In this document: positions 34,104 to 41,922 of the stretch, one piece after another | How the letters are laid out: every line of letters starts with the position of its first letter | Position numbering within the stretch: the stretch's first letter is position 1 | Assembly (NCBI GenBank): GCA_028686135.1 | Contig: JAQUCP010000007.1 | Location: 1-64,000, forward strand | Source: UBA12481 sp012523435 | GTDB lineage: Bacteria; Bacteroidota; Bacteroidia; Bacteroidales; UBA12481 | DNA length: 64,000 bases | Direction: 5' to 3' | Position numbers and translations under genes: made by a program | The notes under the pieces: model-generated | The model's input: only the letters and a program-made list of their open reading frames with translations | Databases searched by the model: none | What the model was told of the DNA's origin: nothing

Positions 34104-35039
34104 TTAACGGTACCTGTCCTCGTCTGACTCCATCATTATCAAGTAGTTACGATATCTCATCTCTCCGATCTCACCCTCTTCAACAGCCTTACGAACGGCG
34201 CATCCTGGTTCGTGCGTATGGGTACAGTTATGAAACTGGCATCCGGCGGAGAATCTAAAAAGCTCTGGGAAATAGTGGTATAGTTCTTCTTTGCCAATCT
34301 CAATCACGCCAAAACCTCTAATTCCTGGAGTATCAATAATATAAGCTCCATCTGGCATTTCCATCATTTCGGGGAAGGTGGTTGTATGTTTTCCTGATTG
34401 GTGAGAATCTGATATTTTCTCAGTTTTAAGATTTCTGGAGGGATCCAGGTAGTTGATAAAGCTCGACTTCCCCACCCCGCTGTTACCACTCAGCAAGGTG
34501 ATTTTCCCTGGCAACAGTTCACGGATTTGTTTGACACCCTTACCAGTAACCAGCGAAACCGGGTAACAAGGGTATCCTGCCAACGTGTAAGCCTCCACCC
34601 ATTCGGCCAGAGCTACTAAATCATCCTCTGTATAAAGATCCAACTTATTAAACATCAGAATAACCGGAACGCTGTAAGCCTCCGCGGTCACCAGAAAACG
34701 GTCAATAAACATGGAGAGTGTTACGGGGGAAGTGATTGTGATCATCAGGATGGCCTGATCGATATTTGCGGCCAGGATATGCGACTCTTTCGACAGGTTA
34801 ATAGACTTCCTGATGATATAGTTTCGCCGTTTATGTATCCTGATAATCAAACCCTTACCCGGCTCGAACAGCTCCACACTGACCCGATCGCCAACCGCCA
34901 CCGGATTGGTAGTGCGGATGCCCAGCATCCGAAAATTACCTTTGAGTCCGCAGGAAAGAGTTTGGCCGTTGTCCATCCTGACCAGATGGACCGATCCGGT
35001 TGTCTTATGAACCGTTCCGGTTAATTCACTGGTGGTCAT
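34104..35039 (-). CDS. rsgA: Ribosome small subunit-dependent GTPase RsgA
   Basis: This 311-residue circularly permuted GTPase has an N-terminal OB fold (GTVHKTTGSVHLVRMDNG), then G4 (FNKLDLY) before G1 (LLSGNSGVGKSSFIN), and G3 DTPGIRGFG. The C-terminal zinc motif is AGCQFHNCTHTHEPGC, Cys/His ligands in the right spacing. It helps mature the 30S subunit. It begins one base after pepE and precedes the desulfurase-SelD gene. Confidence 0.95.
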   Translation of the reverse strand: MTTSELTGTVHKTTGSVHLVRMDNGQTLSCGLKGNFRMLGIRTTNPVAVGDRVSVELFEPGKGLIIRIHKRRNYIIRKSINLSKESHILAANIDQAILMITITSPVTLSMFIDRFLVTAEAYSVPVILMFNKLDLYTEDDLVALAEWVEAYTLAGYPCYPVSLVTGKGVKQIRELLPGKITLLSGNSGVGKSSFINYLDPSRNLKTEKISDSHQSGKHTTTFPEMMEMPDGAYIIDTPGIRGFGVIEIGKEELYHYFPELFRFSAGCQFHNCTHTHEPGCAVRKAVEEGEIGEMRYRNYLIMMESDEDRYR

Positions 35040-35040
35040 A

Positions 35041-35748
35041 CTAATCCATCAGGAAGTCCAGGTTTTCACCTGGCCTGACTTCAACAGGGTCAGAACCTTT
35101 TTTGAAGAGGCGGGCAGGGCGTGGGCCGATGAGTTCGACCGATTTATTCCGAACCCGCAACATGGTTCCTTCGCGGAGGCCAACAATCCAAAGATCCGGA
35201 TTGACCTCGATAAACTCCAGAATCCGCTGTTCGCGGGTTTCTCCGGCATGTCCTTCCGGGTTGGCATCCAGGTAGTGTGGGTTGATCTGGAAAGGAACGA
35301 GGTTAAAACCATGGAATCCGTCTGGATCCATGATCGGCATATCATTAGTGGTGCGGATCGTTGGGCAGGCTAAGTTTGAGCCAGCGCTCCATCCGACATA
35401 GGGGGTACCGGTCAGCACCTTTTCCCTGATCACGTCCACCAAATCCAGATCATGAATCATCCGGGTAAGCTGCCAGGTATTACCGCCACCAACAACAATC
35501 GCTTCGGCGTCCGCAACAGCTCTTTTTGCTGACTGGGCATGATGTATAGATTCGACATCCAGGCCTATCTCATTAAAACGTTCCCTGACTTTTTGTTCAT
35601 ATTGGTCGAACGAAAAGGTTACTGCCGCATAAGGCAAAAAGAGAGCTTTCTTCTTAATTGACTTTAAGATTTTGGCAATGTCATGCTTGGGATAGTCCAG
35701 ATAAGGTTCTCCCGGGTTGGTCGAGTTACTGATCAGTAAAAGGTCCAT
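35041..35748 (-). CDS. pepE: Alpha-aspartyl dipeptidase (peptidase E, family S51)
   Basis: This 235-residue cytoplasmic serine peptidase of the class I glutamine amidotransferase-like fold cleaves Asp-Xaa dipeptides. Its motifs are DLLLISNSTNPGEPYLDY at the start, IVVGGGNTWQLTRMI near residue 82, and the nucleophile elbow VGWSAGSNLACPTI near 118 with Ser in GWSAGS. INPHYLDANPEGHAGETREQRI supplies the conserved His. It starts the pepE-rsgA-fusion-mnmH-kinase run. Confidence 0.93.
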   Translation of the reverse strand: MDLLLISNSTNPGEPYLDYPKHDIAKILKSIKKKALFLPYAAVTFSFDQYEQKVRERFNEIGLDVESIHHAQSAKRAVADAEAIVVGGGNTWQLTRMIHDLDLVDVIREKVLTGTPYVGWSAGSNLACPTIRTTNDMPIMDPDGFHGFNLVPFQINPHYLDANPEGHAGETREQRILEFIEVNPDLWIVGLREGTMLRVRNKSVELIGPRPARLFKKGSDPVEVRPGENLDFLMD

Positions 35749-35773
35749 ATCGCTTGTTTTTAAAACAATGCCC

Positions 35774-35781
35774 CGAAGGTA
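35774..35781 (-). promoter_or_regulatory. Possible -7 box before pepE
   Basis: The minus strand reads TACCTTCG, seven of eight to TAnnTTTG, 25 bases before the pepE ATG and just downstream of the terminator of the preceding operon. A promoter is expected here because of that terminator. Confidence 0.4.
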
Positions 35782-35783
35782 CG

Positions 35784-35811
35784 AAAAAACCCGGAAGCAG
35801 ACACTTCCGGG
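35784..35811 (-). terminator. Intrinsic terminator after the sigma/anti-sigma/barrel operon
   Basis: On the minus strand CCCGGAAG (35811-35804) pairs with CTTCCGGG (35797-35790), followed by six T. It closes the ECF operon 26 bases after the barrel gene stop and isolates it from pepE. Confidence 0.9.
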
Positions 35812-35837
35812 CTCTTGAACAGTATGAATCAGGCTTG

Positions 35838-36686
35838 TTATCCTCCGATATGGATTCCAAAGGTAACTGGATAGATATCAGGACCTTTGTTGTCTTTAAA
35901 GAGGGTTTGGGGATAGTATTCAGCGAAAAGACAGACATCACCATAACCAACGCGGGCGGTAAAACCATAGCGCCAGTCACGCAGGTAGAAATCATCCTTG
36001 GTTTTAATCTTTTGCTTGTCACCAGCGGCCACATACTTTTGCACCTGCCGTGATCCGATACGCAGGCCGCCGATCACTCCAGCCGACAGTTTCAGTCGTT
36101 GGTATTCGCCATACACAGGGATCTGCACTTCCAGCATCAGCGGGAGGTTCAGATGCCAGGTACTCAGGCGATTTTTCATAAATTCGATATCCGAAGGTAC
36201 ACCAACAATGGGTCCGTTCGATGTTTTCACTAGTGACATATCATTGACGAACATATAGCGATTGTATCCCAACCCAAGTCCGGTGACCAGGCCAACGTAG
36301 TTACGTACGATACCGAGTGATTTCTCTGCGAAATTAAAGTTGAAGCCCCAGCTGTTAGCCATTTTTACTTCCATAAACTCGGCTCCTGCCGGCAATTCCA
36401 GCTGATAATCTGAATTGACGAAGTTGGTCAGGCCAAACTCCAGCCCGCCCCAGTTTCCGTCCATTTTGCGAACATGGCGACGAACCGGTTTACGTTCGGG
36501 AATATCACGGGTAACCACCTCAGTATCACCATCAGTGATGATTCGGATCTCTTTATCATCATCAATAATCACGGTGTACTTCTTTTTTCCAATTCTGATT
36601 TTTGAGGTATCCGGGTCTTCCTGCCCGTAGGAGAGTGATCCCAATCCGATCAAAGCGGCCAGGGTCATCAAGACTAAACGTTTCAT
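35838..36686 (-). CDS. Outer-membrane beta-barrel protein of the ECF sigma operon
   Basis: This 282-residue protein has a signal peptide ending LGSLSYGQ (about residue 22). A charged linker (RIGKKKYTVIIDDDKEIRIITDGDTEVVTRD) is followed by alternating amphipathic beta strands with GGLEFGLTNF, LGLGYNRYMF, LNLPLMLEVQIP and a C-terminal VTFGIHIGG, typical of PorT-like or OmpW-like small barrels in Bacteroidota. I cannot assign a substrate. It is the third gene of the sigma operon and has its own copy of the putative ECF promoter, so it is probably a regulon member that strengthens or senses the envelope. Confidence 0.75.
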   Translation of the reverse strand: MKRLVLMTLAALIGLGSLSYGQEDPDTSKIRIGKKKYTVIIDDDKEIRIITDGDTEVVTRDIPERKPVRRHVRKMDGNWGGLEFGLTNFVNSDYQLELPAGAEFMEVKMANSWGFNFNFAEKSLGIVRNYVGLVTGLGLGYNRYMFVNDMSLVKTSNGPIVGVPSDIEFMKNRLSTWHLNLPLMLEVQIPVYGEYQRLKLSAGVIGGLRIGSRQVQKYVAAGDKQKIKTKDDFYLRDWRYGFTARVGYGDVCLFAEYYPQTLFKDNKGPDIYPVTFGIHIGG

Positions 36687-36712
36687 AGTTTCCTTGTTTA
36701 ATTGTTTACTGG

Positions 36713-36742
36713 TAGGACGGGATGAATGAGGGAAAAGTTACA
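36713..36742 (-). promoter_or_regulatory. Putative ECF promoter of the barrel gene
   Basis: On the minus strand TGTAAC (36742-36737) is followed, after exactly 17 bases, by CGTCCTA (36719-36713). The same pattern and spacing occur before the sigma gene. An AAC-containing -35 and a CGT -10 are usual for ECF sigma factors. The expected transcript start would lie about 20 bases before the ATG at 36686. Confidence 0.6.
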
Positions 36743-36758
36743 GGGCGTGTAGTGGGTA

Positions 36759-37829
36759 TCAATCATTTTGGCGTACTGGAGCTTCTACATCCATCAGTCT
36801 GGAGTTAAACGAGACTGCTACCACGCTGCCATCTTTGTTGTATTGGCGATTCAGTTGTGCATCGGAACCCACGATCGAGCTGATCTTGTTGATTCCGGCA
36901 TCCGCTACTTCCCACATGGAGAAGCGGGTCTGTTTCACCAGGTCGGGGTCTTGGCCCAGCACTTCTTGCCGAAAAAAATTCAGTGCCAGTTGGCCCAGAG
37001 TTTGGTACTCATGTGGATTTTCGACCCGCTGGTCAGCTGTTAACGAAGCAAGGTTGATCTGGGAGAGTTCCGGATCCGGGACAGAAAGTTTTGTGAGAAG
37101 GATTTTGGCTTCCAGTGGTTGAATCAAACGCAACTCGCGTTCCACTGGAGGAGTTGTGATGACAACCGCGGGCTTTTCCACTGCTTTGGCTAATACTTTC
37201 ACTGGTATGGGTGAAAGAGATGCCATTGAAATCACGGGCTCAGCAGGCTTAACTTGCTCATTATCTATTGGTTCAACCAAGACCTCCGCCTGATCAGGCG
37301 TATCCCCAAGAGTAGCCACCGTGCTGGTATCCATATTTCGCTGAGGCCAAAGAATGAGAGCCAACAACAGAACAGCGGCAGCTGAGGAGATACTCAGCCA
37401 CCACGTTCCCATCACTCTAACTTTTCTTTTTAGCTGCCCATGATTGGGGTATTGGATAGTATCATCCGGGACCAAGCGGGTTTGTTCGTAGGCAGCAAAT
37501 TGGCTTTTCAGACGATCATTAGCTGCGAGTTCCTCATCAAACCGCTCATTTTCACCGGGCGGGAGGTCTCCTTCCATCCGGGCAATGCAGCGATAATCAG
37601 AGTGAGGAACACCGGGAATATCTGTCGCTGAATACTTCAAAGCATCTTTGTTGTCCATCTGATCCTCCGTGATAGTCAACCGAATGCCGGCAGCAGCCTC
37701 CAGCTCGTTACGGAGATCCGGATTTTCATTCAGAAAATCCAGGAGCTGGTCCACCTGCCCGCAATCAAGCTGGCCATCGAGATAATCGATGAACCAAACT
37801 TCATAGTTGTTACGAGAAATCGTATCCAT
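36759..37829 (-). CDS. Probable membrane-anchored anti-sigma factor
   Basis: This 356-residue protein is encoded directly after the ECF sigma gene (one base apart with ATG 37829). The cytoplasmic N-terminal part (about 1-135) contains two similar helical units: WFIDYLDGQLDCGQVDQLLDFLNENPDL near residue 10 and ARMEGDLPPGENERFDEELA near 88. One membrane helix (WWLSISSAAAVLLLALILW, about 140-160) and a periplasmic tail of about 195 residues rich in Pro, Val and Glu follow. This topology and position fit an anti-sigma factor, though no classical zinc ZAS motif is seen. It presumably holds the sigma factor at the membrane until an envelope signal. Confidence 0.72.
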   Translation of the reverse strand: MDTISRNNYEVWFIDYLDGQLDCGQVDQLLDFLNENPDLRNELEAAAGIRLTITEDQMDNKDALKYSATDIPGVPHSDYRCIARMEGDLPPGENERFDEELAANDRLKSQFAAYEQTRLVPDDTIQYPNHGQLKRKVRVMGTWWLSISSAAAVLLLALILWPQRNMDTSTVATLGDTPDQAEVLVEPIDNEQVKPAEPVISMASLSPIPVKVLAKAVEKPAVVITTPPVERELRLIQPLEAKILLTKLSVPDPELSQINLASLTADQRVENPHEYQTLGQLALNFFRQEVLGQDPDLVKQTRFSMWEVADAGINKISSIVGSDAQLNRQYNKDGSVVAVSFNSRLMDVEAPVRQND

Positions 37830-37830
37830 T

Positions 37831-38316
37831 TTACACCAGCGTTTCAATTGAACCCACATATTCTTTGAGGAACACTCTTGCCCGGTAGATATAAACCTTT
37901 ACCTGGGCTTCAGACAGGCCGGTAACCCCGGCGATCTCTTTATAGGAGTATCCTTCATAATCTCTCAACATCACCACCGACCGCTGATCAGCTGGCAATC
38001 GGGCAATACCCTGACTCAGCTTCTCGTGCAGGTCGGTGTATTGCTCTTCATGCGAATGGCTCCCGGTACCAGCCTCTTCCCAGGCCACCATCCTTTTATC
38101 AATTCTGGTCTGGTCTATCATTTTATGGTATCCGGTGGTGAACAAATATGACTTTGCCTTTTCGGCCGAAACCTGTTCCACATTCATCCAGAGCTTCTCG
38201 AATGAATCCTGAACCAGGTCGCGGGCCTTCTCTTTGTCCCGGATATTCTTCAAAATGAACCGGAACAAATTATCCGCATGTTGATCAACACAACGATTAT
38301 ACTCGCTTACTGTCAT
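37831..38316 (-). CDS. ECF-type RNA polymerase sigma factor
   Basis: This protein is 161 residues from ATG 38316 (a TTG at 38331 adds five). Region 2 is LFRFILKNIRDKEKARDLVQDSFEKLWMN with the typical DLVQDSF helix. A short linker leads to region 4: LPADQRSVVMLRDYEGYSYKEIAGVTGLSEAQVKVYIYRARVFL, the helix-turn-helix for the -35 element. There is no region 1 or 3, as in ECF factors. It is followed by a likely anti-sigma gene and a barrel gene, and is preceded by a putative autoregulatory promoter. Confidence 0.93.
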   Translation of the reverse strand: MTVSEYNRCVDQHADNLFRFILKNIRDKEKARDLVQDSFEKLWMNVEQVSAEKAKSYLFTTGYHKMIDQTRIDKRMVAWEEAGTGSHSHEEQYTDLHEKLSQGIARLPADQRSVVMLRDYEGYSYKEIAGVTGLSEAQVKVYIYRARVFLKEYVGSIETLV

Positions 38317-38334
38317 TTTGGTTTGTGTCAACCC

Positions 38335-38364
38335 TAAAACGGGGTAGGGAGGTGGAAAGTTACA
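38335..38364 (-). promoter_or_regulatory. Putative autoregulated ECF promoter of the sigma gene
   Basis: On the minus strand TGTAAC (38364-38359), 17 bases, then CGTTTTA (38341-38335). It matches the element before the barrel gene (TGTAAC-N17-CGTCCTA) in sequence and spacing. The transcript would start about 12 bases before ATG 38316. Confidence 0.6.
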
Positions 38365-38431
38365 AAAAAAAGTGGGCGATAGGCCAATAGAGCTGGGAAG
38401 CTAACGGGTAGCCAGGGTAGGATAATTATTG

Positions 38432-38439
38432 TATTTTTG
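38432..38439 (+). promoter_or_regulatory. -7 box of the acid phosphatase gene
   Basis: TATTTTTG is a perfect TAnnTTTG match 26 bases before the ATG at 38466. The gene is divergent from the sigma operon. No -33 TTTG was recognised. Confidence 0.55.
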
Positions 38440-38465
38440 GTAGATCATCGTCAATTCAATCCTCC

Positions 38466-39260
38466 ATGCGAATCGTTTTGACCTTCTCCATTCTGGTTTC
38501 GCTGGTATTTTGTCCGGCCAACCGGGTTCCATCGCCCGTCACCGATCAATCGGTGATGGCAACGCTCTGGTATCAAAAATCAGCTGAGATGCGGGCCCTC
38601 TCTTATCAGGCCTTTAATCTCGCCGAAATGCGGGTGGAACAATATCTGGCTGCTCCATCGGGCAACCTTGCCCCGGCTGTGGTATTTGATATCGATGAAA
38701 CGTTGCTCGACAACAGTCCGTCCGAAGCCCGTAACATTATGGAAGGCAAGCTTTACAGTCCCGCCCGCTGGCAAGAATGGACCAGCACCGCCTCGGCAAA
38801 AGCACTTCCTGGAAGTGTTGAGTTTTGTAAGTTCCTGGAATTCAATGGGATAAAGATATTTTACCTCTCGAATCGGGATACCTCCGACTTACTCCCGACC
38901 ATTCAAAACATGAAGGATCTCGGATTTCCGTCAACTCAGCCGGAGCAATATTTGCTACGCACCGTAAAATCGGGCAAAGAAGATCGCAGGAAGGTGATCC
39001 GGAAAAATCATGAGATAATTCTGTTGGTGGGAGATAATCTTGGCGACTTCTCCGATCTTTTTGAAGACCGGAGCCAGCAGTACGGATTTGGGGCTGTTGA
39101 TAGTCTGCGACGAGAGTTTGGCAAGCGGTTTATTGTCTTACCGAACCCCATGTATGGCGACTGGACGAAGCCGCTGAGCCAGTCGGCCCCCTCTCTTCGC
39201 CCTGCCAAGGCAGCCGCTCACCGGCGTAGTCAATTAGACGCCTTCAAAAAAATCGATTGA
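38466..39260 (+). CDS. HAD-type acid phosphatase, lipoprotein e(P4)/class B-like
   Basis: This 264-residue exported HAD phosphatase has N-terminal MRIVLTFSILVSLVFC, a signal peptide with a possible lipidation cysteine at 16, although the -1 Phe is atypical for a lipobox. The nucleophile motif is VVFDIDETLLDNSPSE (DxDET, near residue 75), motif II is FYLSNRD, and the acidic motif III is LLVGDNLGDFSDLF. This pattern belongs to the e(P4)/OlpA group of broad 5'-nucleotidases and phosphomonoesterases acting in the periplasm or outer membrane, useful for salvaging NMN or nucleotides. It is probably monocistronic. Confidence 0.85.
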   Translation: MRIVLTFSILVSLVFCPANRVPSPVTDQSVMATLWYQKSAEMRALSYQAFNLAEMRVEQYLAAPSGNLAPAVVFDIDETLLDNSPSEARNIMEGKLYSPARWQEWTSTASAKALPGSVEFCKFLEFNGIKIFYLSNRDTSDLLPTIQNMKDLGFPSTQPEQYLLRTVKSGKEDRRKVIRKNHEIILLVGDNLGDFSDLFEDRSQQYGFGAVDSLRREFGKRFIVLPNPMYGDWTKPLSQSAPSLRPAKAAAHRRSQLDAFKKID

Positions 39261-39317
39261 CAACGGTATTTTTTTTTCATCTTTATAGGTTAGAAATAAT
39301 TAACACGATTCCCAAAC

Positions 39318-40637
39318 ATGTCTCAACAAAAAAAACTCAACCGTCGGTCCTTTTTCGGAAAAATGGCCGGGGTTACGGGTGCTGCTATTGTATTGCCTTA
39401 TATCATCCCCAGTTCGGCTCTTGGCAGGGAAGGAGCGACGGCACCGAGCGATCGGATACTGATGGGTTTAATCGGAGCTGGATCTCAGGGAACATCTGAT
39501 ATGCATAGTTTTATGGCAAAATCTGATGTTCAGATGGTTGCGGCTTGCGATGTGGACAAAACCCGACGAGATGCTGTAAAAGCAACCATTGATGGCCGGT
39601 ACGAAAATGAGGATGCCCGGGTTTATGCCGATTACCGCGAGTTTCTTGCCCAAGAGAAACTAGATGCGGTTATCATCGCGCTACCCGACCAGTGGCACGG
39701 CATTATGGCTATTGCCTGCGCTAACGCCAAGCTGGATATTTATGGTGAAAAACCCCTTGCCCGGACTATCTGGGAAGGGAAAAAAATTATCGAGGCAGTC
39801 GAGAAAAACCAGGTCATCTGGCAAACCGGATCCTGGCAGCGGTCGGAAGCACACTTTCACCGTGCCTGTGAACTGGTCATCAACGGTAGGATCGGCAAGG
39901 TCACCTTTGTAGAGGTAGGCCTACCTAACGGGAGCCCGGCAACGGGTTCGCATCCGGTTAAGCCGGTTCCGGAAGGACTCGACTGGGATAGGTGGCTCGG
40001 GCCTGCCCCTTACGCTCCCTATCGCGGGGTCTGCCATTGGGATTGGCGTTGGATTATGGACTACTCGGGCGGGCAGCTGACTGACTGGGCCGGGCACCAT
40101 ATCGACATTGCTAATTGGGGGCTGGGGCTGGAACGCACCGGTCCGCTGGAGATTGAAGCCACCGGCGTCTTCCCGAGAGAAGGCATCTTCGATGTGCCGG
40201 TTGAGTACTCCATCCATGCCAAATTTGCCAACGATATCGAGATGCATATTGCCAACTCTCGCCAGCTGCCAAAAGGTATGGGTGTCTGCTGGTATGGTGA
40301 TAAAGGCTGGATTCATGTTGCCCGGGGCAATCGCCTCACTGCCAGCGACCCGAAAATCCTGGAGGAGAAAATTGGCGACGATGAAATCAAGCTTTACAAA
40401 AGCCTCGATCATTCGCAGAACCTGCTCGACTGTATCCGCTCCAGACAGGAAACCATCACACCCTGCCAGGTCGCTCATCGATCCATCTCAACCGCCCTGC
40501 TGGGCGAAATTGCTATGCTTACCGGAAGAAAAATCCACTGGAACCCCGATACACAGGAAATTATCGACGATCCTGTCGCTAGCCGGCTTCTCCGTCGGCC
40601 TTTCCGGAGTCCGTGGAAACTCGAAGGCAATTTATAA
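39318..40637 (+). CDS. Tat-exported Gfo/Idh/MocA oxidoreductase 1
   Basis: This 439-residue protein has a twin-arginine signal (KLNRRSFFGKMAGVTGAAI) cleaved after about ALG, with no lipobox Cys. The Rossmann domain has GLIGAGSQGTSDMHSF, then ALPDQWHGIMAI and YGEKPLAR (the Lys of EKP is the usual catalytic or cofactor residue). The C-terminal Gfo-type sheet domain contains DYSGGQLTDWAGHHIDIANW. Tat export implies folding with NAD(P) already bound, as in Zymomonas glucose-fructose oxidoreductase. It begins a tightly spaced cluster (23 bases to the ThuA gene) and by context may oxidise sugar hydroxyls in the periplasm. The substrate is unknown. Confidence 0.87.
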   Translation: MSQQKKLNRRSFFGKMAGVTGAAIVLPYIIPSSALGREGATAPSDRILMGLIGAGSQGTSDMHSFMAKSDVQMVAACDVDKTRRDAVKATIDGRYENEDARVYADYREFLAQEKLDAVIIALPDQWHGIMAIACANAKLDIYGEKPLARTIWEGKKIIEAVEKNQVIWQTGSWQRSEAHFHRACELVINGRIGKVTFVEVGLPNGSPATGSHPVKPVPEGLDWDRWLGPAPYAPYRGVCHWDWRWIMDYSGGQLTDWAGHHIDIANWGLGLERTGPLEIEATGVFPREGIFDVPVEYSIHAKFANDIEMHIANSRQLPKGMGVCWYGDKGWIHVARGNRLTASDPKILEEKIGDDEIKLYKSLDHSQNLLDCIRSRQETITPCQVAHRSISTALLGEIAMLTGRKIHWNPDTQEIIDDPVASRLLRRPFRSPWKLEGNL

Positions 40638-40660
40638 TACTGATAGCCAAACACATACAA

Positions 40661-41899
40661 ATGAAAAACCTCATAAAAATCATAGCTGGAGTACTTATCC
40701 TTTCTGGGACGCTCATGCTGACCCAATCGTGCAAACAGACTCCGGTGGTCAATGCACCCTATAAAGCCCTGATTATCACAGGTCAAAACAACCATAACTG
40801 GCAAAGTTCATCCCCAATACTCAAGCAGATTCTGGAAAACAGCGGGTTATTCACGGCTGACATTGCCCAGAGCCCGGCACAGGGGGAGGATATGTCGGAC
40901 TTCAGTCCGGCCTTTGCGGATTATCATCTGGTTGTACTCGACTACAACGGTGATGAATGGTCTGCTGAAACATGCACAGCCTTTGAGGAATATGTTTCCG
41001 GAGGAGGTGGGGTGGTCGTGTATCATGCAGCCGACAATGCCTTCCGTAACTGGAAGGAGTACAACGAGATGATTGGACTGGGGGGTTGGGGCGACCGGAA
41101 CGAGGCTGATGGTCCATACGTTCGGTGGCGCGATGGTGAGATCGTCAAAGATTCCACTCGCGGACGAGGAGGATCACATGGAGCACAACATGCTTTCCGG
41201 GTTACGACTCGCGAGCCTGAACATCCAATCATGAAAGGATTACCCGAAGCCTGGCTTCACGCACAGGACGAGCTCTATTCCGAACTCCGGGGTCCCGCCG
41301 AAAACCTGACCGTGCTGGCTACTGCCTGGGCTGACTCAGCCAAAGGAGGCACTGCGGAGCACGAACCGGTTCTGATGACTATTCAGTACGGACAGGGTAG
41401 AATATTTCACACCGTCCTTGGCCATGCTTTGGGCGACAGTGCCCATCCGGCCATGGAGTGTGTTGGGTTTATCGTGACCCTCCAGCGCGGAGCAGAATGG
41501 GCCGCTACCGGCGAAGTTACCCAGGAGATCCCCGTCGATTTCCCTCAGTTTAATACCGAAAGCAAATGGCCAAAATTCAGACCGCTTACACTCGACGAGC
41601 TTCTGGCGAATCTCCAACACTACCAGCCCGGTGATTCCCGCAGCGATCTTCAGGACCTGACCAATCACCTCAGGGCAGCAGCTGCCGATGCCGAGCAGCT
41701 GGCTTCTGTTGAAAAACAGCTGATCCGCTTCCTGAAAAGCAGTGGATCCGTTGACGCAAAAAATTACATTTGCAAGGAGCTAAGCCTTTTCGGCACCGAA
41801 GCCGCGCTGCCGACACTCAAGAAACTGGAGAAATCAGAAGCAACCCAAGCCATGGCAAGGTTTGCAATCGAAAGAATATCAGACAATTACTCTAACTAA
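40661..41899 (+). CDS. ThuA-domain lipoprotein
   Basis: This protein is 412 residues from ATG 40661; a longer frame to 40613 reads through the end of the upstream gene. MKNLIKIIAGVLILSG with Cys24 suggests a lipoprotein signal. Residues about 35-290 are a ThuA-like glutamine amidotransferase fold: KALIITGQNNHNWQSSSPIL, YHLVVLDYNGDEW, VSGGGGVVVYHAADNAF, ARG-rich GGSHGAQHAFRV, EPVLMTIQYGQGRIFHTVLGH. ThuA proteins occur in trehalose and sugar clusters with Gfo oxidoreductases; the reaction is not established. The last 100 residues are helical (LRAAAADAEQLASVEKQL ... FGTEAALPTLKKL), like a HEAT-type tail. Confidence 0.85.
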   Translation: MKNLIKIIAGVLILSGTLMLTQSCKQTPVVNAPYKALIITGQNNHNWQSSSPILKQILENSGLFTADIAQSPAQGEDMSDFSPAFADYHLVVLDYNGDEWSAETCTAFEEYVSGGGGVVVYHAADNAFRNWKEYNEMIGLGGWGDRNEADGPYVRWRDGEIVKDSTRGRGGSHGAQHAFRVTTREPEHPIMKGLPEAWLHAQDELYSELRGPAENLTVLATAWADSAKGGTAEHEPVLMTIQYGQGRIFHTVLGHALGDSAHPAMECVGFIVTLQRGAEWAATGEVTQEIPVDFPQFNTESKWPKFRPLTLDELLANLQHYQPGDSRSDLQDLTNHLRAAAADAEQLASVEKQLIRFLKSSGSVDAKNYICKELSLFGTEAALPTLKKLEKSEATQAMARFAIERISDNYSN

Positions 41900-41922
41900 T
41901 CATCTGTTAATTATAAAATAAA

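Noticed and set aside
36759..37859. Zinc-binding (ZAS) anti-sigma domain
   Set aside because: The HxxxCxxC pattern is absent; the anti-sigma call rests on position and topology only.
38332..38465. Riboswitch in the sigma/phosphatase divergent gap
   Set aside because: The gap is short and fully explained by an ECF-like promoter on one strand and a TAnnTTTG box on the other; no conserved aptamer core seen.
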